A stretch of 64,000 nt of DNA from Stropharia rugosoannulata (taxonomy: Eukaryota; Basidiomycota; Agaricomycetes; Agaricales; Strophariaceae): NCBI GenBank assembly GCA_028532985.1, contig JANCIK010000002.1, positions 1,426,001-1,490,000 of the forward strand. Reading direction: 5' to 3'. Below the pieces are notes generated by a model. That model saw only the letters and a list, made by a program, of their open reading frames with translations. It was not told where the DNA came from and ran no database searches. Numbering within the stretch: position 1 is the stretch's first letter; the number at the start of each line of letters is the position of its first letter. The position numbers were made by a program, and so were the translations under genes. Below are positions 32,478 to 44,325 of this stretch, piece after piece.

Positions 32478-35365
32478 TTAAGACTTACACATCGGTGGTG
32501 AATCTTCATCCCCACTCTCATTTTGCAGGAGATGAAGTGTATCATCTCCTTGTTCAGGAACCTCCATGGGGGCCCCATCATCCTCATCAATCTGTTCAAG
32601 TGCTTTATGACCAGCGGCAACAATTGTTGAATTCGAGGGCTCATCTTCCCCATTGCTGATTTCCATGGGTGTCCCCACCTCTTCATTGTCATTGGCCGTC
32701 AAATCAATGGGTTGATGCGGGGTATTGCCGTCAGGCATCCCATCACCAAGTTGTGGCCTTTGCCCAATTAGACTGGCAGCCTGCAAATCAATCTCCCTTT
32801 AGATTGGGAGTGTTGTGTCGACCAATTGGGGAGTGGGTGTCCTCTGCATTGGGGGTCGTCTCCCCTCCAGGCTAGCCCAGTAAGCCTCCATTTCTATGGC
32901 AGAGGCCTGTCCAGGTTTGGTGACATTGCATTTGGGGAGGGGTCTCGCAGGCAAGACCACCTTGTCTGCCGGTACGTCCATCGGGGGTTCATCTTCATCA
33001 TCGGTCTCCTCACCATCTGTTGTGCACGCAGATTCTTGTTCATCTGCTTCGTTGTCCCCTCCATCCTCTTCTGTCCCTTGATCTTCATCATCCACGTCCT
33101 CTGCAACTGGGACCTCCATTGGCGGCTTGTCTTCATCCAAGTCTGGCTGGATATTTGATGGACCAGCGATGTCAATGCCAGCGGTCGATGGCTCATTCAG
33201 GATTGTCACAATGGTGATTTCTCGCCCCTTCCCTTTGCCGATGTGGGTTTCTGCCACAGGCCTTTGCTGCACTGGGTCATTGATTATTAATCTGCCATTG
33301 GCGAATGGCTTCCCGGCGATGTATGCAGCCAGCTCTTCGACAGAGGCCACGCCTGAACGAAGTTGGAATGTGCATGGGGCTATCGTAGGACCGGTGGGTG
33401 AACTCCAGAATTCATCTGACATCGTGGAGCTTCCCTGAGACGAGGAACCAACCGAGTGACTAGCACTGCTGTCTTCGGGCAGTGGGCTGATGAAGCATGG
33501 GAGGAGACAGTTGCATCCTGCAATTCCGGGGAGAGGTTCCTGGGGGGGATAGGTGTAGGTATTCTTGCCCGGCGGTCGAAGGTTCTCCCATAAACTCTCC
33601 CTGGGCTCTTGAGGCCCACCTTGCTGTCCCCATTCAAATTCACCCTTCAACATCTTGAAATAAAATTCAAGCCATTCCAACTTCTCATCCTTCTTCAAGC
33701 AGGATTCACAGACTTGATCAATTGTTTGGTTTGAACCCGCTGGCCTTGCTGCAAGCCCAGGAATCTCGACCCATGGCACCAGACTGCCAGGGAGATCTGG
33801 CATTTGGTGCATGTTGTCGTGGAAATCTATCATGAAAGTTAGAAGGATGTCAAAGTGGTGGTGGATGGAATCAGCGGTGACTTGGTAGTCCTTGATATCA
33901 TCCACTGGTGCGAGCCACCAAATAGGTGTTGTCTCCGTCATTGACATTAGCAGGACATCTTCTTTTCTCATGAACTCTGGGTTGTAGGCCGGCAGAATCA
34001 GAATGCCATTTGGCCAGCAGGCAATGCCGAGAACATCGGGTCTGCTAGGCCATGACCTCTGGCCTGTGGCTTGTGGCCTCGGCAGTCTGCGGCAGCAAAT
34101 GATTAACTAAGCAACTTGAATCTCTGCATGTACCGTTTCTAGTAGACACTACACTGTATAACTCATAATTCCACCTGTAACACCCCCTTTGTGCAAGTCT
34201 AGTGTGAACCATTTGACCTTCTCACCTGCTAAGGGCAATAGCAACCCATAGCTCAGTGGGGACTTGGTACATATTCTGCCATCGTTGATGGCTGTTTGGC
34301 GTCGTTGCCATCAGGGTCTCTGGCAACATTGCTCCCCGGCATCATGCGATCACCCGAATCCGTGCTCACTGTCGTTGTCGTCCGGCACATGCCGTGCTCA
34401 TTGTTGCCGACAACGACAACGACTTCCTCACTTAAAATTCATCTCCAGCTTCTGTTTTTTTTTTTTTTTTACAGTAGCATGTAGTAGGACAGAATGACAA
34501 TATACACTACAAAGAATCTGCAGACATTGTCACTAAATGGAGTAATTCACTCAATGTATCTACCTCCTCATCCTCTGCTGCCTGGTCAAGCTCAAGATCA
34601 TTATGATCCGCCTCTTGAGGGTCCAAGTCAACTTCCGCAGCGGTCTGCAATGGGGTATTCAAATGAGAGAAGTCATCTGCGCACATGCGTCTCCCTGAGA
34701 ACCCAGGAAGGTTGTAGATCTTCTGAATAATCTTTTCATGGTGCTGATTAAATCGGCCCTGCTCCATCCGATGCAACCATATCTGGTGGCTAAGAATGGG
34801 GTCCTCATGCAGAGAAACAAATATATTAAATAAGGGTTAAATACAGGAAAATGGTTGTGATGCTAGTATAGAGCCGATGCGATGCAAGGAAGAGACGTTG
34901 GACAGTTGTTCAACAAGAACTTGCAAGGAACGGCAGTGTGTTTGGCACTGTGTCAGTCACAAGGTAGTTGGCAGATTCTGCCGGCCGGGTGCGCCGAGGC
35001 CAGAGGCCAGCCCAAACGGATCTGATGTTTTGGTGATGCTGTAACTGTTGATGGCCAACTGATCTAGTAGATACAGCTGCCTCATTTGGTATCCTTTCAT
35101 TACACATGTTGAAATATGAATCAATGTGAATTCCTGAATACAACTGTTAACTGTGAAGCAATAATCAATAGATAAAACTCACTATCTCCTTCATAAGCAG
35201 GCAGGCATAGGGGTTATCATGGCGAAGCTCTCCACCAGTGATCGAGTATCTGAGGCCACAGCGGATGCAAAACATGCAGAGGTAAAGAAGCAGGTTGCAC
35301 TGCACATGATCAATGTGGGCTTCTTCATTGAGGATCGGCATGGGGTTGGTGTTTGAGGAAGACAT
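32478..35365 (-). CDS. Uncharacterised multi-exon gene with acidic PMEVP repeats
   Basis: The likely start is at 35365 (MSSSNTNPMPILNEEAHIDH), followed by a Cys-bearing stretch (CNLLLYLCMFCIRCG). Further exons read RIPNEAAVSTRSVGHQQ (about 35090), HRMEQGRFNQHHEKIIQKIY (34776) and the large open frame 33971-32799 (acceptor CCTAG at about 34045). The C-terminal half is acidic, with repeated PPMEVP, PPMDVP, TPMEIS and APMEVP blocks spaced by Asp/Glu runs. A possible 45-nt intron near 32773-32817 joins the two C-terminal frames. I do not recognise the family. It may be two genes. It lies inside the large transposon, so I read it as an accessory gene of the element. Confidence 0.45.
34166..34472 (+). 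other. Possible short retroposon with poly(T) tail
   Basis: Non-coding stretch starting TGTAACACCCCC. It holds a box-A-like TAGCTCAGTGG (about 34249), a weak box-B-like CCCGAATCC (about 34353), an imperfect inverted repeat (GTCGTTGTCGT against ACAACGACAACGAC, 34373-34424) and a run of about 18 T. The boxes are about 100 bp apart, wider than in a tRNA. No flanking duplication was seen. Confidence 0.25.
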
Positions 35366-35548
35366 TGTGATGAAATGGAGTTTGAGTAGCCGTGGAGGTA
35401 AAAATGAAAGACAAGATCAACAGTGCAGAGATGGTTGATTGATAAGGTCACGTGCATTCATTCCTCAGGCCACATGATACCAGTGGCTTATATAATTTAC
35501 ATGTGCCTTACTAAATCTAGCATCTGCTACCCTACCTAACTCATTCCA

Positions 35549-38500
35549 TCAGTTGATCTGTGCCTGTGCGTAAGCTTGGAAACCTAGTGGGTGAGCATTG
35601 AATTGGCCGGTGGCGTCATTCGATGGGTATTGAATGGTGGTCACTGCATCTGCCCACATGTTCTGCCAGTGTTTCCACATATTTGCCATATGCACATAGA
35701 ACCAGACTGTCCAGTCCATTTCATGCTGACATAGCACAACCTCTTCCTCCCAGCACATTTTCTGTGCTCTTGCTTGTAGCCAATGAATTCGATAGACTAC
35801 AATTGTATTTAGTCACAGCTCGACAAGTATCAATGAAACGTACAATCATTGATTCTTTCACAATTGAGATTGCCATTGACCGGCAGATTACCAACCAGTG
35901 GCTCCATATTATGTTCCATTCTCCATATCCAAGACATTTGAGAACTGCTACCCCCTCTTGCATTTGGTTCAGTTATTGATGCACTAGTATTTGTATCAGC
36001 TTTTGACATGATGGGGAATTGTTGATCAATGGCAGCCCTATCATTGTCATGTCTTGCAAGGCATAGCATGGATAATTGATTCTGATTATATTTCTGCCGG
36101 TGTGTACTGGTTGCCTGTGCCAAGATGACCATGCGATCCTGAGCTCTGGTGTGATGTGCACCATCTGTCCTCCTGACATCAAATGCATATAGCCAAGATT
36201 TCTGAATAATTTCTCCACGAATTGATTCTAATAAATTATCAGCATGAGCTTTTCTGATGTTGAGCTCCGTTTTTTGCAATCAGCAGAGCATAGATTTATC
36301 CTGGGCTGATGCACTGGCAGCAATCATGAGCTCTTCTGTGATTTCTGAAGGGAATGCCATTAGCTGTCTTTCAGGGTCAGCATAACTGATGGCTTCATTT
36401 GCAATCTCGGCCTCTTCATCTGTTTGTGTGCCATCAAGAATGGCAACTTCATGCTCATCATTAAAGGCATTCACAATGTCAATGCCCATGATGTTGACTG
36501 CACTGCGAGCAAATTTGTCCAGCTGCTTGCGAAGTGTGTGCTGGCAGCATACAAGATCCTGATGCTGCGCGACTGTGGGATCTCGAGGCATACAGCGGAT
36601 GTGGGACCACAATTCATTTCTAAATAATGAATAAATAGCATGGTAATCATGATTGATACTCACTGCAATTGCTCAGCTTGAATACCCTGTGAAAGCCATA
36701 CAGCTTGACTGCTGGTCTCTCCGTTTTGAATTTCATTCTCTAAAAGCTGCACCTCAATTTCTCGCATGGTTGCAGCCTTCTGCACAGCCAGTCAATAAAT
36801 GTCCATTGCTTCTGGCTCTTCATCTCGCTGGCATTCAGCAGCCTCGATCTGTTCCAGCCATTCTGGGAGTTTATCTGCCGGCATACTTGTGGTAATATTG
36901 TTATAGTATACAATAGCATCAATTTCTTGATTCACTGCTCAAATATATTTCTTGATGATTGTGGATGGCATATTGACTGTCTTCTTCCAATTGGAATCAC
37001 CCATGTGATCATCAAGCACTTCAGCTCTATGGCCGGTGGTTGCAGTCTGAACACTGCAAGATGTCTTGTTTAGCAGGCTCCATAGTGTTTCCAGAATCTC
37101 TCTATCTACCATGCCAACACCTGGGATATATGTAGATGCCCATCTATATAGACATTCTGTCTTGTGGCCATGTACATGCCAGAGACCGACTGCGCATATG
37201 CATCGAAGTCTTTGTGGCCATGTGAGACCCTTCATTAGTCGAAATCGCCTAGTCATATTCTTGTAGAACTGACACATAATGTCATAAATGAACATGACAG
37301 TCTCGATGCCGCCGGTGTTGGTATGCTTCAGTGCTTCAGAAATACTGTAGTCCATGCACATTTGACGTTCGCCCAATTCAAAGTCAACAAGGCTACCTGG
37401 ACAGAAGCAGCTGTGTCTTGCACATGCCTGTACACCAATCCCTCTGACACGGCGGCCAGAAACAACCTTTTCACTGTCAAGCTGTGCACGGTGAGAATGG
37501 CAAGTTGGCGGCTCCTTGAATTTCCTGGAATATTTTTTGGCGTCCTCAAATGCTCCTGGTATGGACCGGCGGCTGTCATGAATGCCTGGCCAGCTGTCAG
37601 ATCAATATCATCATGGGCATTCTTTTGATTTAAATGGTCAGCCTTGAAGTTCCCATCAGCACAGTACTTGCAAATGAACAGGAACTTCTTGTCATTCTCT
37701 TTCCAGTCATCAGGGAGATTGATTTCTGGTTGAGGACAAGCAGGGCAAAATAGAGCCAGTATATTGCCGTACATTGATGGTGTCGTTTTAATCCCTCCGG
37801 CGGTGTCACCGGTGGCGTCTTTGGGTGCACCATCTTCACTGTCTGATTCAGACTGTTCTGCAACTGGTGGAGGCATAATATCCTCATTTGGTATTTCATT
37901 ATCAGCCAGGATCTGCACTTCAGGGATAGCTGGTGGGTCAGGTTCTGATCGCCATAGCCCATGTGCTCTGCCATGCATGGTCCACATCTTCATGTTCCAA
38001 AACTGTCTACTCAGCCGGCAGAGCTCAAGATATTGATCCAATACTGCTTGTGGGAAGGCAGGTCAACCGGCAGAGCTTCGTATAATACTGATATGCAGAT
38101 GTCTTGCATTCCAGGTTTGACAGCCTGAAGTCTTGAAGAACAGCAAATGTGAAGACAGTCTTGACCACATCAAAGGAGGTTGGGAATAATGCCAGCTGCA
38201 TGTATTGGTTATCCTCTGGCGGCTGATTGTTGCAGTGACATTTGACAGCCGGCAGGTGATGGATTCCATTTACTTCGACAATCGTAACAAATGGATTACC
38301 ATGGGTATCATGTTGGGCTGGCCTCAGTAAGACTCAAGGGTAAGTAACATCAATATCAAACACAATTGTGTCTTCATCAATATATTCATCAGCACCTTCC
38401 TCAGCTTCAGGTTGCAGACCAGCATTGTAAGCCCGGCAGATATTGCTTTCATGTTCATCCCCATACTGCATCTCCTGCATTTCTTGTATATCATTGTAGT

Positions 38501-39537
38501 CGACCATTGTATTAGGACATCTATTTCCTTGATGGCCAAGATGAAGCTTTACACTGACTTGCCATAGCACCGCTGGTGTGAAAGCACTACCATCCCAACA
38601 AAGGATGCAATGAAATGGCATGAAATCATGAGTCTGCCGGCAACATGTCGTGCATAAGAGTCGTCCTCCAAAACATTCCTTACACTTCCATTTGGCAGCA
38701 GGTACATTGCAGGCATTGCATGTATCGATCCCTCTGGCAGGTGCATGGGATGTCATAACAATCTTCAAGTGGGTATCCCTTCTGACAAGCCATTCTCTAA
38801 GAAAATCGTTTTGCGACTGTACAATTTAATATATGCAGTGTGCATTTCATGTGGGAGATACAACATACCTTGCCTCTATATACTGGTAGATCCAAGTTTT
38901 GTAGGTTTTTGATAACCTGATCCTCAGTTATATCTGTTAAAATAAGCGTAGCACTACGTGATCAACACATGAGAAATGAATATGTGAATTCACGTTTGGC
39001 CTTGGTGAGTTCAAGAGGCAAACAGATGCGGGAAAAGTACATTGATGGCCTACTAAATACTGTGAAGTAATAATAGAATAATAGCTAGAACGTTTACAGA
39101 ACAAAAGTGAATGACAGGTAAGTAAGTAACAAAAATAGATTAAATGGACAATAACTCAATGATTGGGTAATGAATGGAAGAAACTTGGAAAGTACTCATT
39201 GGGTACGCTCACAAAGCACGCCTGATGTGTCTAGAATTCCAACAATATCTCCAGCATAGTCAAGACGGTCAGGTACTTCCTGTGGTTCAAAGCCTAGTGG
39301 AACATCTGGAATAGCAGGAATAGCAGGAATAGTTGGTGCTACATTCTCTGCAATGGGTTCCCCACCACATTTGCGCTTCTTTGTAATGACCTTTCCTCTA
39401 TGGTCCCGCTCTTCTATCTGGATGCCACCAGCTTGATTTGGAACATTGTGCTGGGTTATACGGACACGGCACATTGGGAGTAGACAGTTGCATGTGCATT
39501 CAGTGTTCGACCTTATATTAAGAAACCAATGGCACAT
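35549..39537 (-). pseudogene. KDZ transposase with CxC2-like cysteine cluster
   Basis: Order on the minus strand: N-terminal exon (39537-39196), exon DITEDQVIKNLQNLDLPVYR (38935-38869), a 52-nt intron (38868-38817), NDFLREWLVRRD, then the CxC2-like cluster CNACNVPAAKWKCKECFGG with LLCTTCCRQTHDFMPFHCIL, then LHLGHQGNRC, the VEVNGIHHLPAVKC region, FRLSNLECKTSAYQYY and the catalytic region. Candidate acidic residues sit in YCADGNFKADH, MFIYDIMCQFYKN and VDREILETLWSLLNK. Also seen are EVLDDHMGDSNWKK and a C-terminal SWIWRME with MCWEEEVVLCQHEMDW. A 1-nt slip in an A run near 37535 and stops near 36940, 36800, 36660, 36280, 35840 and 35720 interrupt it. Some of these may be introns. It probably catalysed movement of the host element. 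Confidence 0.85.
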
Positions 39538-39631
39538 GTGTTCTGCCTTATGTCGTTATCAATAAATGTATCTATTTTAATCTACTTATAAGCAGGAATG
39601 CATCAGTTTATTTTTTCATCCCTTTCCCCAT
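39538..39631. promoter_or_regulatory. Putative bidirectional promoter
   Basis: Only about 90 bp separates the 5' end of the transposase (minus) from the ATG of the plus-strand gene at 39632. It is AT-rich, with no clear TATA-box placement. Promoter function is inferred from the divergent layout. Confidence 0.3.
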
Positions 39632-42279
39632 CATGCCTACACCAGAAGAAACCCTAGCCTCTACACAGATATGGACAGCCAAGGAGTTGGAGATTTTGAG
39701 GGATCATGTCAAGGGATATTGTGTGCAGGTCAAAGAGCAGAAGGGCACTTTCCTCGCTGAAAAGGTCATCAAAATGATCAAAGCATTGTGGGGATCATGA
39801 TACAAAAAGAGTAATCCCAATTTCAATGAAAAGATGCAAGAGGAATGGAAGAAGAAAAAAAGGGTATGCCCCAAGCAATGTATGCAATGTAACACCTAAT
39901 GCTGTAACAGTCAATATGCAATTGGTTCAAGAATAATGCTAAGATGTCGAGGTGCATGAAAATTAAAGGTTTTAACATGGATGTTACCTTTGACTCTGTT
40001 GTCATTGCATGTAAAGGCAAGGAGATTGAAGAGGAAGCAAAGTGCTGTGCACAGAAGGCACTGGGTGGGAGTGATCAGGAATCTGATGGTGACAATGACA
40101 GGGTCGCGGATGATGAGGCTGTTGAATATCACGTGTTCATGGACTTCCGGTGCTAACACGTACATACAAAGCTTACCATCACGATGTATCCTAAATTAGA
40201 CCTTGACCAGAATACACACATTCTTCCCTCGTACGCCCGAGCCCAGGCGCTTTGTGTCCATTCCCACACCAGGATGGCCGGTTAGTCGATCTGTTTGGAC
40301 GACCCCTTGCACCTGCAACACCAGCAGTGTGCCGTACACCCCCTTTCCAGGCCCCTATCTCAGCAACAGTGACGAGCTGTTTCTAACAGAGGCCGGCAGT
40401 GGGGCCGGCAGTTACAGTAGCCATTCCTGGATCAAATATTATGCAGGGGCAAAGAAGTATATTAAGGAGATGCTGACAGATGAGGAACGAGATGCAATCA
40501 AAATGGAGGCGATGGAATGGAAAGCAAAGGGTGTGCCACCAGAGGTTCAAGCCAAGTCAGTTTTTGATTACATTGCTGGTCCATTACTAAGAGACTATAT
40601 AGACAAGCTGTAAAGCACTGTTCAGACATTTGTTGTGAAGTGGATAGGAAAATGTTCGAGAGCATGGGTGTGAGATCACTCTGGATCACAACTTTTGATA
40701 AACCAGACGGACACGCTACATTCACAATGTGAGCATCTCTGCAGTTGACATGAATGTTCCTGACTGCCAGTCAGCTATGATACCCAGGTAGTGCAGCCTA
40801 ATGCGCCAATGAATTTTCCCAGCTTTCAAGAATTTGATCTGAATAGCTACACAGCAATTAGGACCAGTTACATAAAATACATTGAGCACATCACTGCTCT
40901 CAAGTGTGGCAAGGCTGCTGGTGCTGACTTTGTAGAACACCAGGCTAGCTCTCATCCATCAGGGATGCCCTGGATGCCTGCCTATAATCCAAAGGGACAC
41001 AAAGAAAGTCTCAGGGTCATGCAGGGGATGATCTGCAAGTACTATGGATTGCACTTCAGTATGTGTATATGTTTTCAACGTAATTTGACAATTAATGTAT
41101 GTACCTGATTGTGTAGCACTAGCAACCAAATCATCCAGGGGTCCACCTTACACATCAATCAAAAACAAGCACAATTGGCAGGACTTTGTCGACCCTCTCT
41201 ACATGCCTCATGGCATCTTGTTTCGGGACCCTTCATCATATAACAGGTCAACATCATTTGATATTGTCAATCTCATCCGCCAGTGCCAAGCAGCAAATGA
41301 AATTCCCTTCAAATTTCATGCTATTCCCAATGGTGCCATTGAACCGGTGCCTCAGATGTACCTAGAAGAGTTATTCACATCATTCGCTATACCAGACCCA
41401 GACCCCGGGATGAATAGAGAGGATGATATCAGTTTGGCTGACCTTCAACAAATGGCAGAAGTCTACACTGATGACTCTATCACCACAAAGTCGCAGGATA
41501 GTGATGCACCGCTGGTCAAGATTCTCAATCGGCGGCTATCAAATGATGACACTATGTCAGCAAGTCCAGCACCCCTGACAAGACTCAAGCACAAGGAGTT
41601 GTTAATATCTGAAGAGAATGTGGGCCGCCGGCCTAGCAAACCCAGACACTGACAAAGAACTAATAGGATTAGATCCAGGTCAAGATTCATTGCAAAAAAG
41701 TTTATTCTCAAGAATCATAAGGGTAAGAAGAAAGAATCAGTTTCAGAACATGATTCAGATGTGGAGGACCAGTCAGACATGGTGGAAGAATCAAGAGACC
41801 GGCAGTTAACATCTGCATCAGGATCAGATGACGACTGCTGGTCTGACTGCAAAGATGAAGGACCCAGCAGGAGGAATACCTTCCGTGCCCAGAAAGGCAG
41901 ACCCCCTGGACTGTGAGATATATTGAATACAAGGGATAGAAATCAGTCAAGGGTAACAATTGTTGAACCTGATGAAAAGGAAGGAGGAACAAAGCAGACA
42001 AAACACAAGACTGTTTCAAGAGGACGCTCACACAGCAAGAATGAAGATGGAGAAAGTAACTGCCGGTCTTCCAGACGAATTGCTTCCCAACCGGCGGTCT
42101 CGGATATGGAGAATGTGGTTGAAGTCAAGAGGCACCGAGGACAAACAAAATTCAGGGAACATGTTGACAATGCTCATGGCATGCGCCATTCAGCTCGCCT
42201 AGCCTCGTGCCAACTAGCCTTGACTGACCACAATGGTGGCCACAAAAAATCTTCAACAAATAGACGATCAGGGAAATAA
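39632..42279 (+). pseudogene. Uncharacterised basidiomycete gene, interrupted by a solo LTR
   Basis: Start MPTPEETLASTQIWTAKELE at 39632. The reading continues through FNEKMQEEWKKKKR, NNAKMSRCMKIK and an acidic segment, which the LTR at 40120-40388 interrupts. It resumes as SYSSHSWIKYYAGAKKYIKE, VRSLWITTFDKPDGHATF, FPSFQEFDLNSYTAIRTSYI and, after a 58-nt intron (41059-41116), LATKSSRGPPYTSIKNKHNW and FVDPLYMPHGILFRDPSSYN. The tail (to 42279) is basic and Ser-rich, with RRIASQ and RHSARLA. Stops near 39797, 40613 and 41650 indicate decay or further introns. Similar proteins recur next to mobile elements in basidiomycetes as I recall them. Function unknown. Confidence 0.55.
40120..40388 (-). 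mobile_element. Solo LTR of the gag-only element family, 269 bp
   Basis: Nearly identical to the LTRs at 14947 and 16532. A perfect 5-bp target duplication GAGGC flanks it (40115-40119 and 40389-40393). By the sense of the family it reads 5' to 3' on the plus strand as TGTTGAATATC to TTTCTAACA, so the strand label follows the conserved TG...CA ends only loosely. It arose by LTR-LTR recombination after insertion into the host gene. Confidence 0.9.
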
Positions 42280-43265
42280 TGGCACTGCCAGTCACACCAC
42301 CAGTCTCACATGTCATCTTCTATTCAAATATTCAATCAGTTGAAAATGTACATAAAGTTACCTAGGGATAGATACATTGTGATACATTTAAATTAACTTC
42401 TAACTTGACATGATGCTGCCGACCACAAATCGCAACTTTGCATATTGAGGACTTCACACATTTTGCATCAATGTATATTTATACCTGACTTCACTCAGAC
42501 TGATGTTTACAAGCAAATGACAAAATTTTAATTTTACTTTGACTTCTGAAGTCAAAGTTTCAAGATATACTGATACATTAAATTGCCCTTGATCTAACTT
42601 CAAGGGGCGGTATATAGAGACAAAAAAGAATCGAGATGCAAGGAGGATGTCACCGGCAGCCTTTGGTGCGAGTGCACTTCGCTGGTGGCTCCTCGTTCTC
42701 CTCACCCTCATTCCCTTGCTTGGCACCGGCGGTCGTCCCTGTTGCCTTGCCCTTTCCTGCTCCCTTCCCCCTCTGACTCCTTGTCTTCTTCACAGGTGCC
42801 TCAACCTGCGACACTGAGTCCAGCTCATCCTCCTCACTGGCGCCCTCCTCATTGTCTCCCCCCTTAGCCTTCCTATCCCCCTGCTTGGTGGGCAACTCTG
42901 CAGCCACGACCATAGGCATGTTGCTGTCAGTGCCTATGTTCTCCTCCTTGTCGTCTTCGTTGTGTTCTGGGGACTCAGGAGGTGGTGTGCACACCTCAAT
43001 GAGATCTTGGGCGGAGGGGCAGGTGGGCGAGAAGGGACAGGCAAAGGAGAATGGGCAGGGGAGGGAGACAGGGCAGGTGGACAGTGCGGGACCGGTGAGG
43101 GCAATGGAGGAGGGGGAGTGGGGGCCGGCAGTGCTGATGTGGCCGGCAGTGGTGTCTTCCGAGGCACTTGGATGTCGAACGGCATCATTGACCTTGACTT
43201 CGGCCGTGACATCTGTGCGACGACCTGCTCCAACAAGCTCCTCAGAGCCTGCTGTCCCTCCATCA

Positions 43266-44325
43266 CATCAGGAAAAAGACTTTTTTGAAAAAAGTCTTTT
43301 AATTTTTTAAAAAGACTTAAAAAGACTTAAAAAGACCCCAGGAGACCTGGGTCTCTAGGAGACTTTTAAAGCAAAGTCTCCAGGTACCAAACTTTTAAAG
43401 ACTTTTTTATGTCTCTAGGAGTCTCTTTTTTGTCTTTTTATGTGTCCATAATGTCTCTTGATGTCTCTAAATGTCTTTTAATGTTACATTTTTGCTTTAT
43501 AAAAACATTAAAAACATGACCTCATCTTAGCCAAATCACTACTACATAGATTAGATTGTATTAGTAAGTGTATTTGTACTTGTAAGTAGGTAATTAGGTA
43601 TATTTAAATGTACTTAAGATTTGTCATAAAGTAACTATATTAGTCAGCACCTTACATAAACATACAATGGCAAATAAACCATCACATTAACCTTGGTACA
43701 ATGAGAAGGGGAACTTATGTTGTGGAAATAATTTGCATTTGCCAGGAATTGAACCAACAGCTTCATGCATGACTTAAAACCAGCATACTTCCTCCTACAC
43801 CATGTGCCTGTGTATATAGACTCACTGCAGGTCAAGTATGATGATAATGCTCTAGACTACATTAATTTGTTACATCACAAGTCATTGAATTTAGTCATGT
43901 TCAGATGTATTTTATATGAGATTTACAATGTAGATTACAACTAATAGTTGACAATAGCTATTCATAAGTCAATTTTTTCCCAGGTTTTAATGTCTTTAAA
44001 TGTCTTTTTGAGTCTTTTTGTAGCTTTTTAATACACTTTATGAGACATTTTTAAAATCTTTTAGAGACATAAAAAGATTTATACAATTACATCAATACAT
44101 TTAAATACTTATAAAAATTGAAAGACTTTAAAAGACATAAAAAGACCTAAAAAGACATTGGAAGAATTACATATTTCCCCAAAGTCTCTAGGAGACCTTT
44201 AAAAGTATAAAAAAGACAAAAAATTCACCAAAAGACATATTGAAGTCTCAAAAAGACAGTAAATTTCCCAAGAGACACATAGATGTCTCAAAAAGTCTCT
44301 TTTCAAAAAAGTGGTTTTCCTGATG
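43266..44325. mobile_element. 1.06-kb TIR element with phased AAAAGAC repeats
   Basis: Ends CATCAGGAAAAAGACTTTTT and, inverted, CATCAGGAAAACCACTTTTT. The 2-bp target duplication CA (43264-43265 and 44326-44327) is supported by the host reading frame, since excision joins GQALTEL to MEGQQAL. It has no ORF of note. The subterminal parts are built of AAAAGAC/GTCTTTT words in 10-bp steps. It shares terminal sequence with the 2.4-kb elements at 6100 and 26827. Confidence 0.88.
43735..43807 (-). other. tRNA-like sequence inside TIR element
   Basis: 73 nt on the minus strand with box A TGGTGTAGGAGG and box B GGTTCAATTCC at tRNA spacing. The ends can pair at 5 of 7 acceptor positions (GCACATG with CAAATGC). 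The anticodon and T stems pair poorly, so it is a tRNA-derived relic or pol III promoter and not a working tRNA. Confidence 0.45.

Noticed and set aside
34000..34160. CRISPR-like or phage-like features
   Set aside because: No spaced direct repeats, and the window is clearly eukaryotic with spliced genes.
43735..43807. Functional tRNA gene
   Set aside because: Box A and box B are good, but the T and anticodon stems pair poorly, and it sits in a mobile element in two diverging copies.
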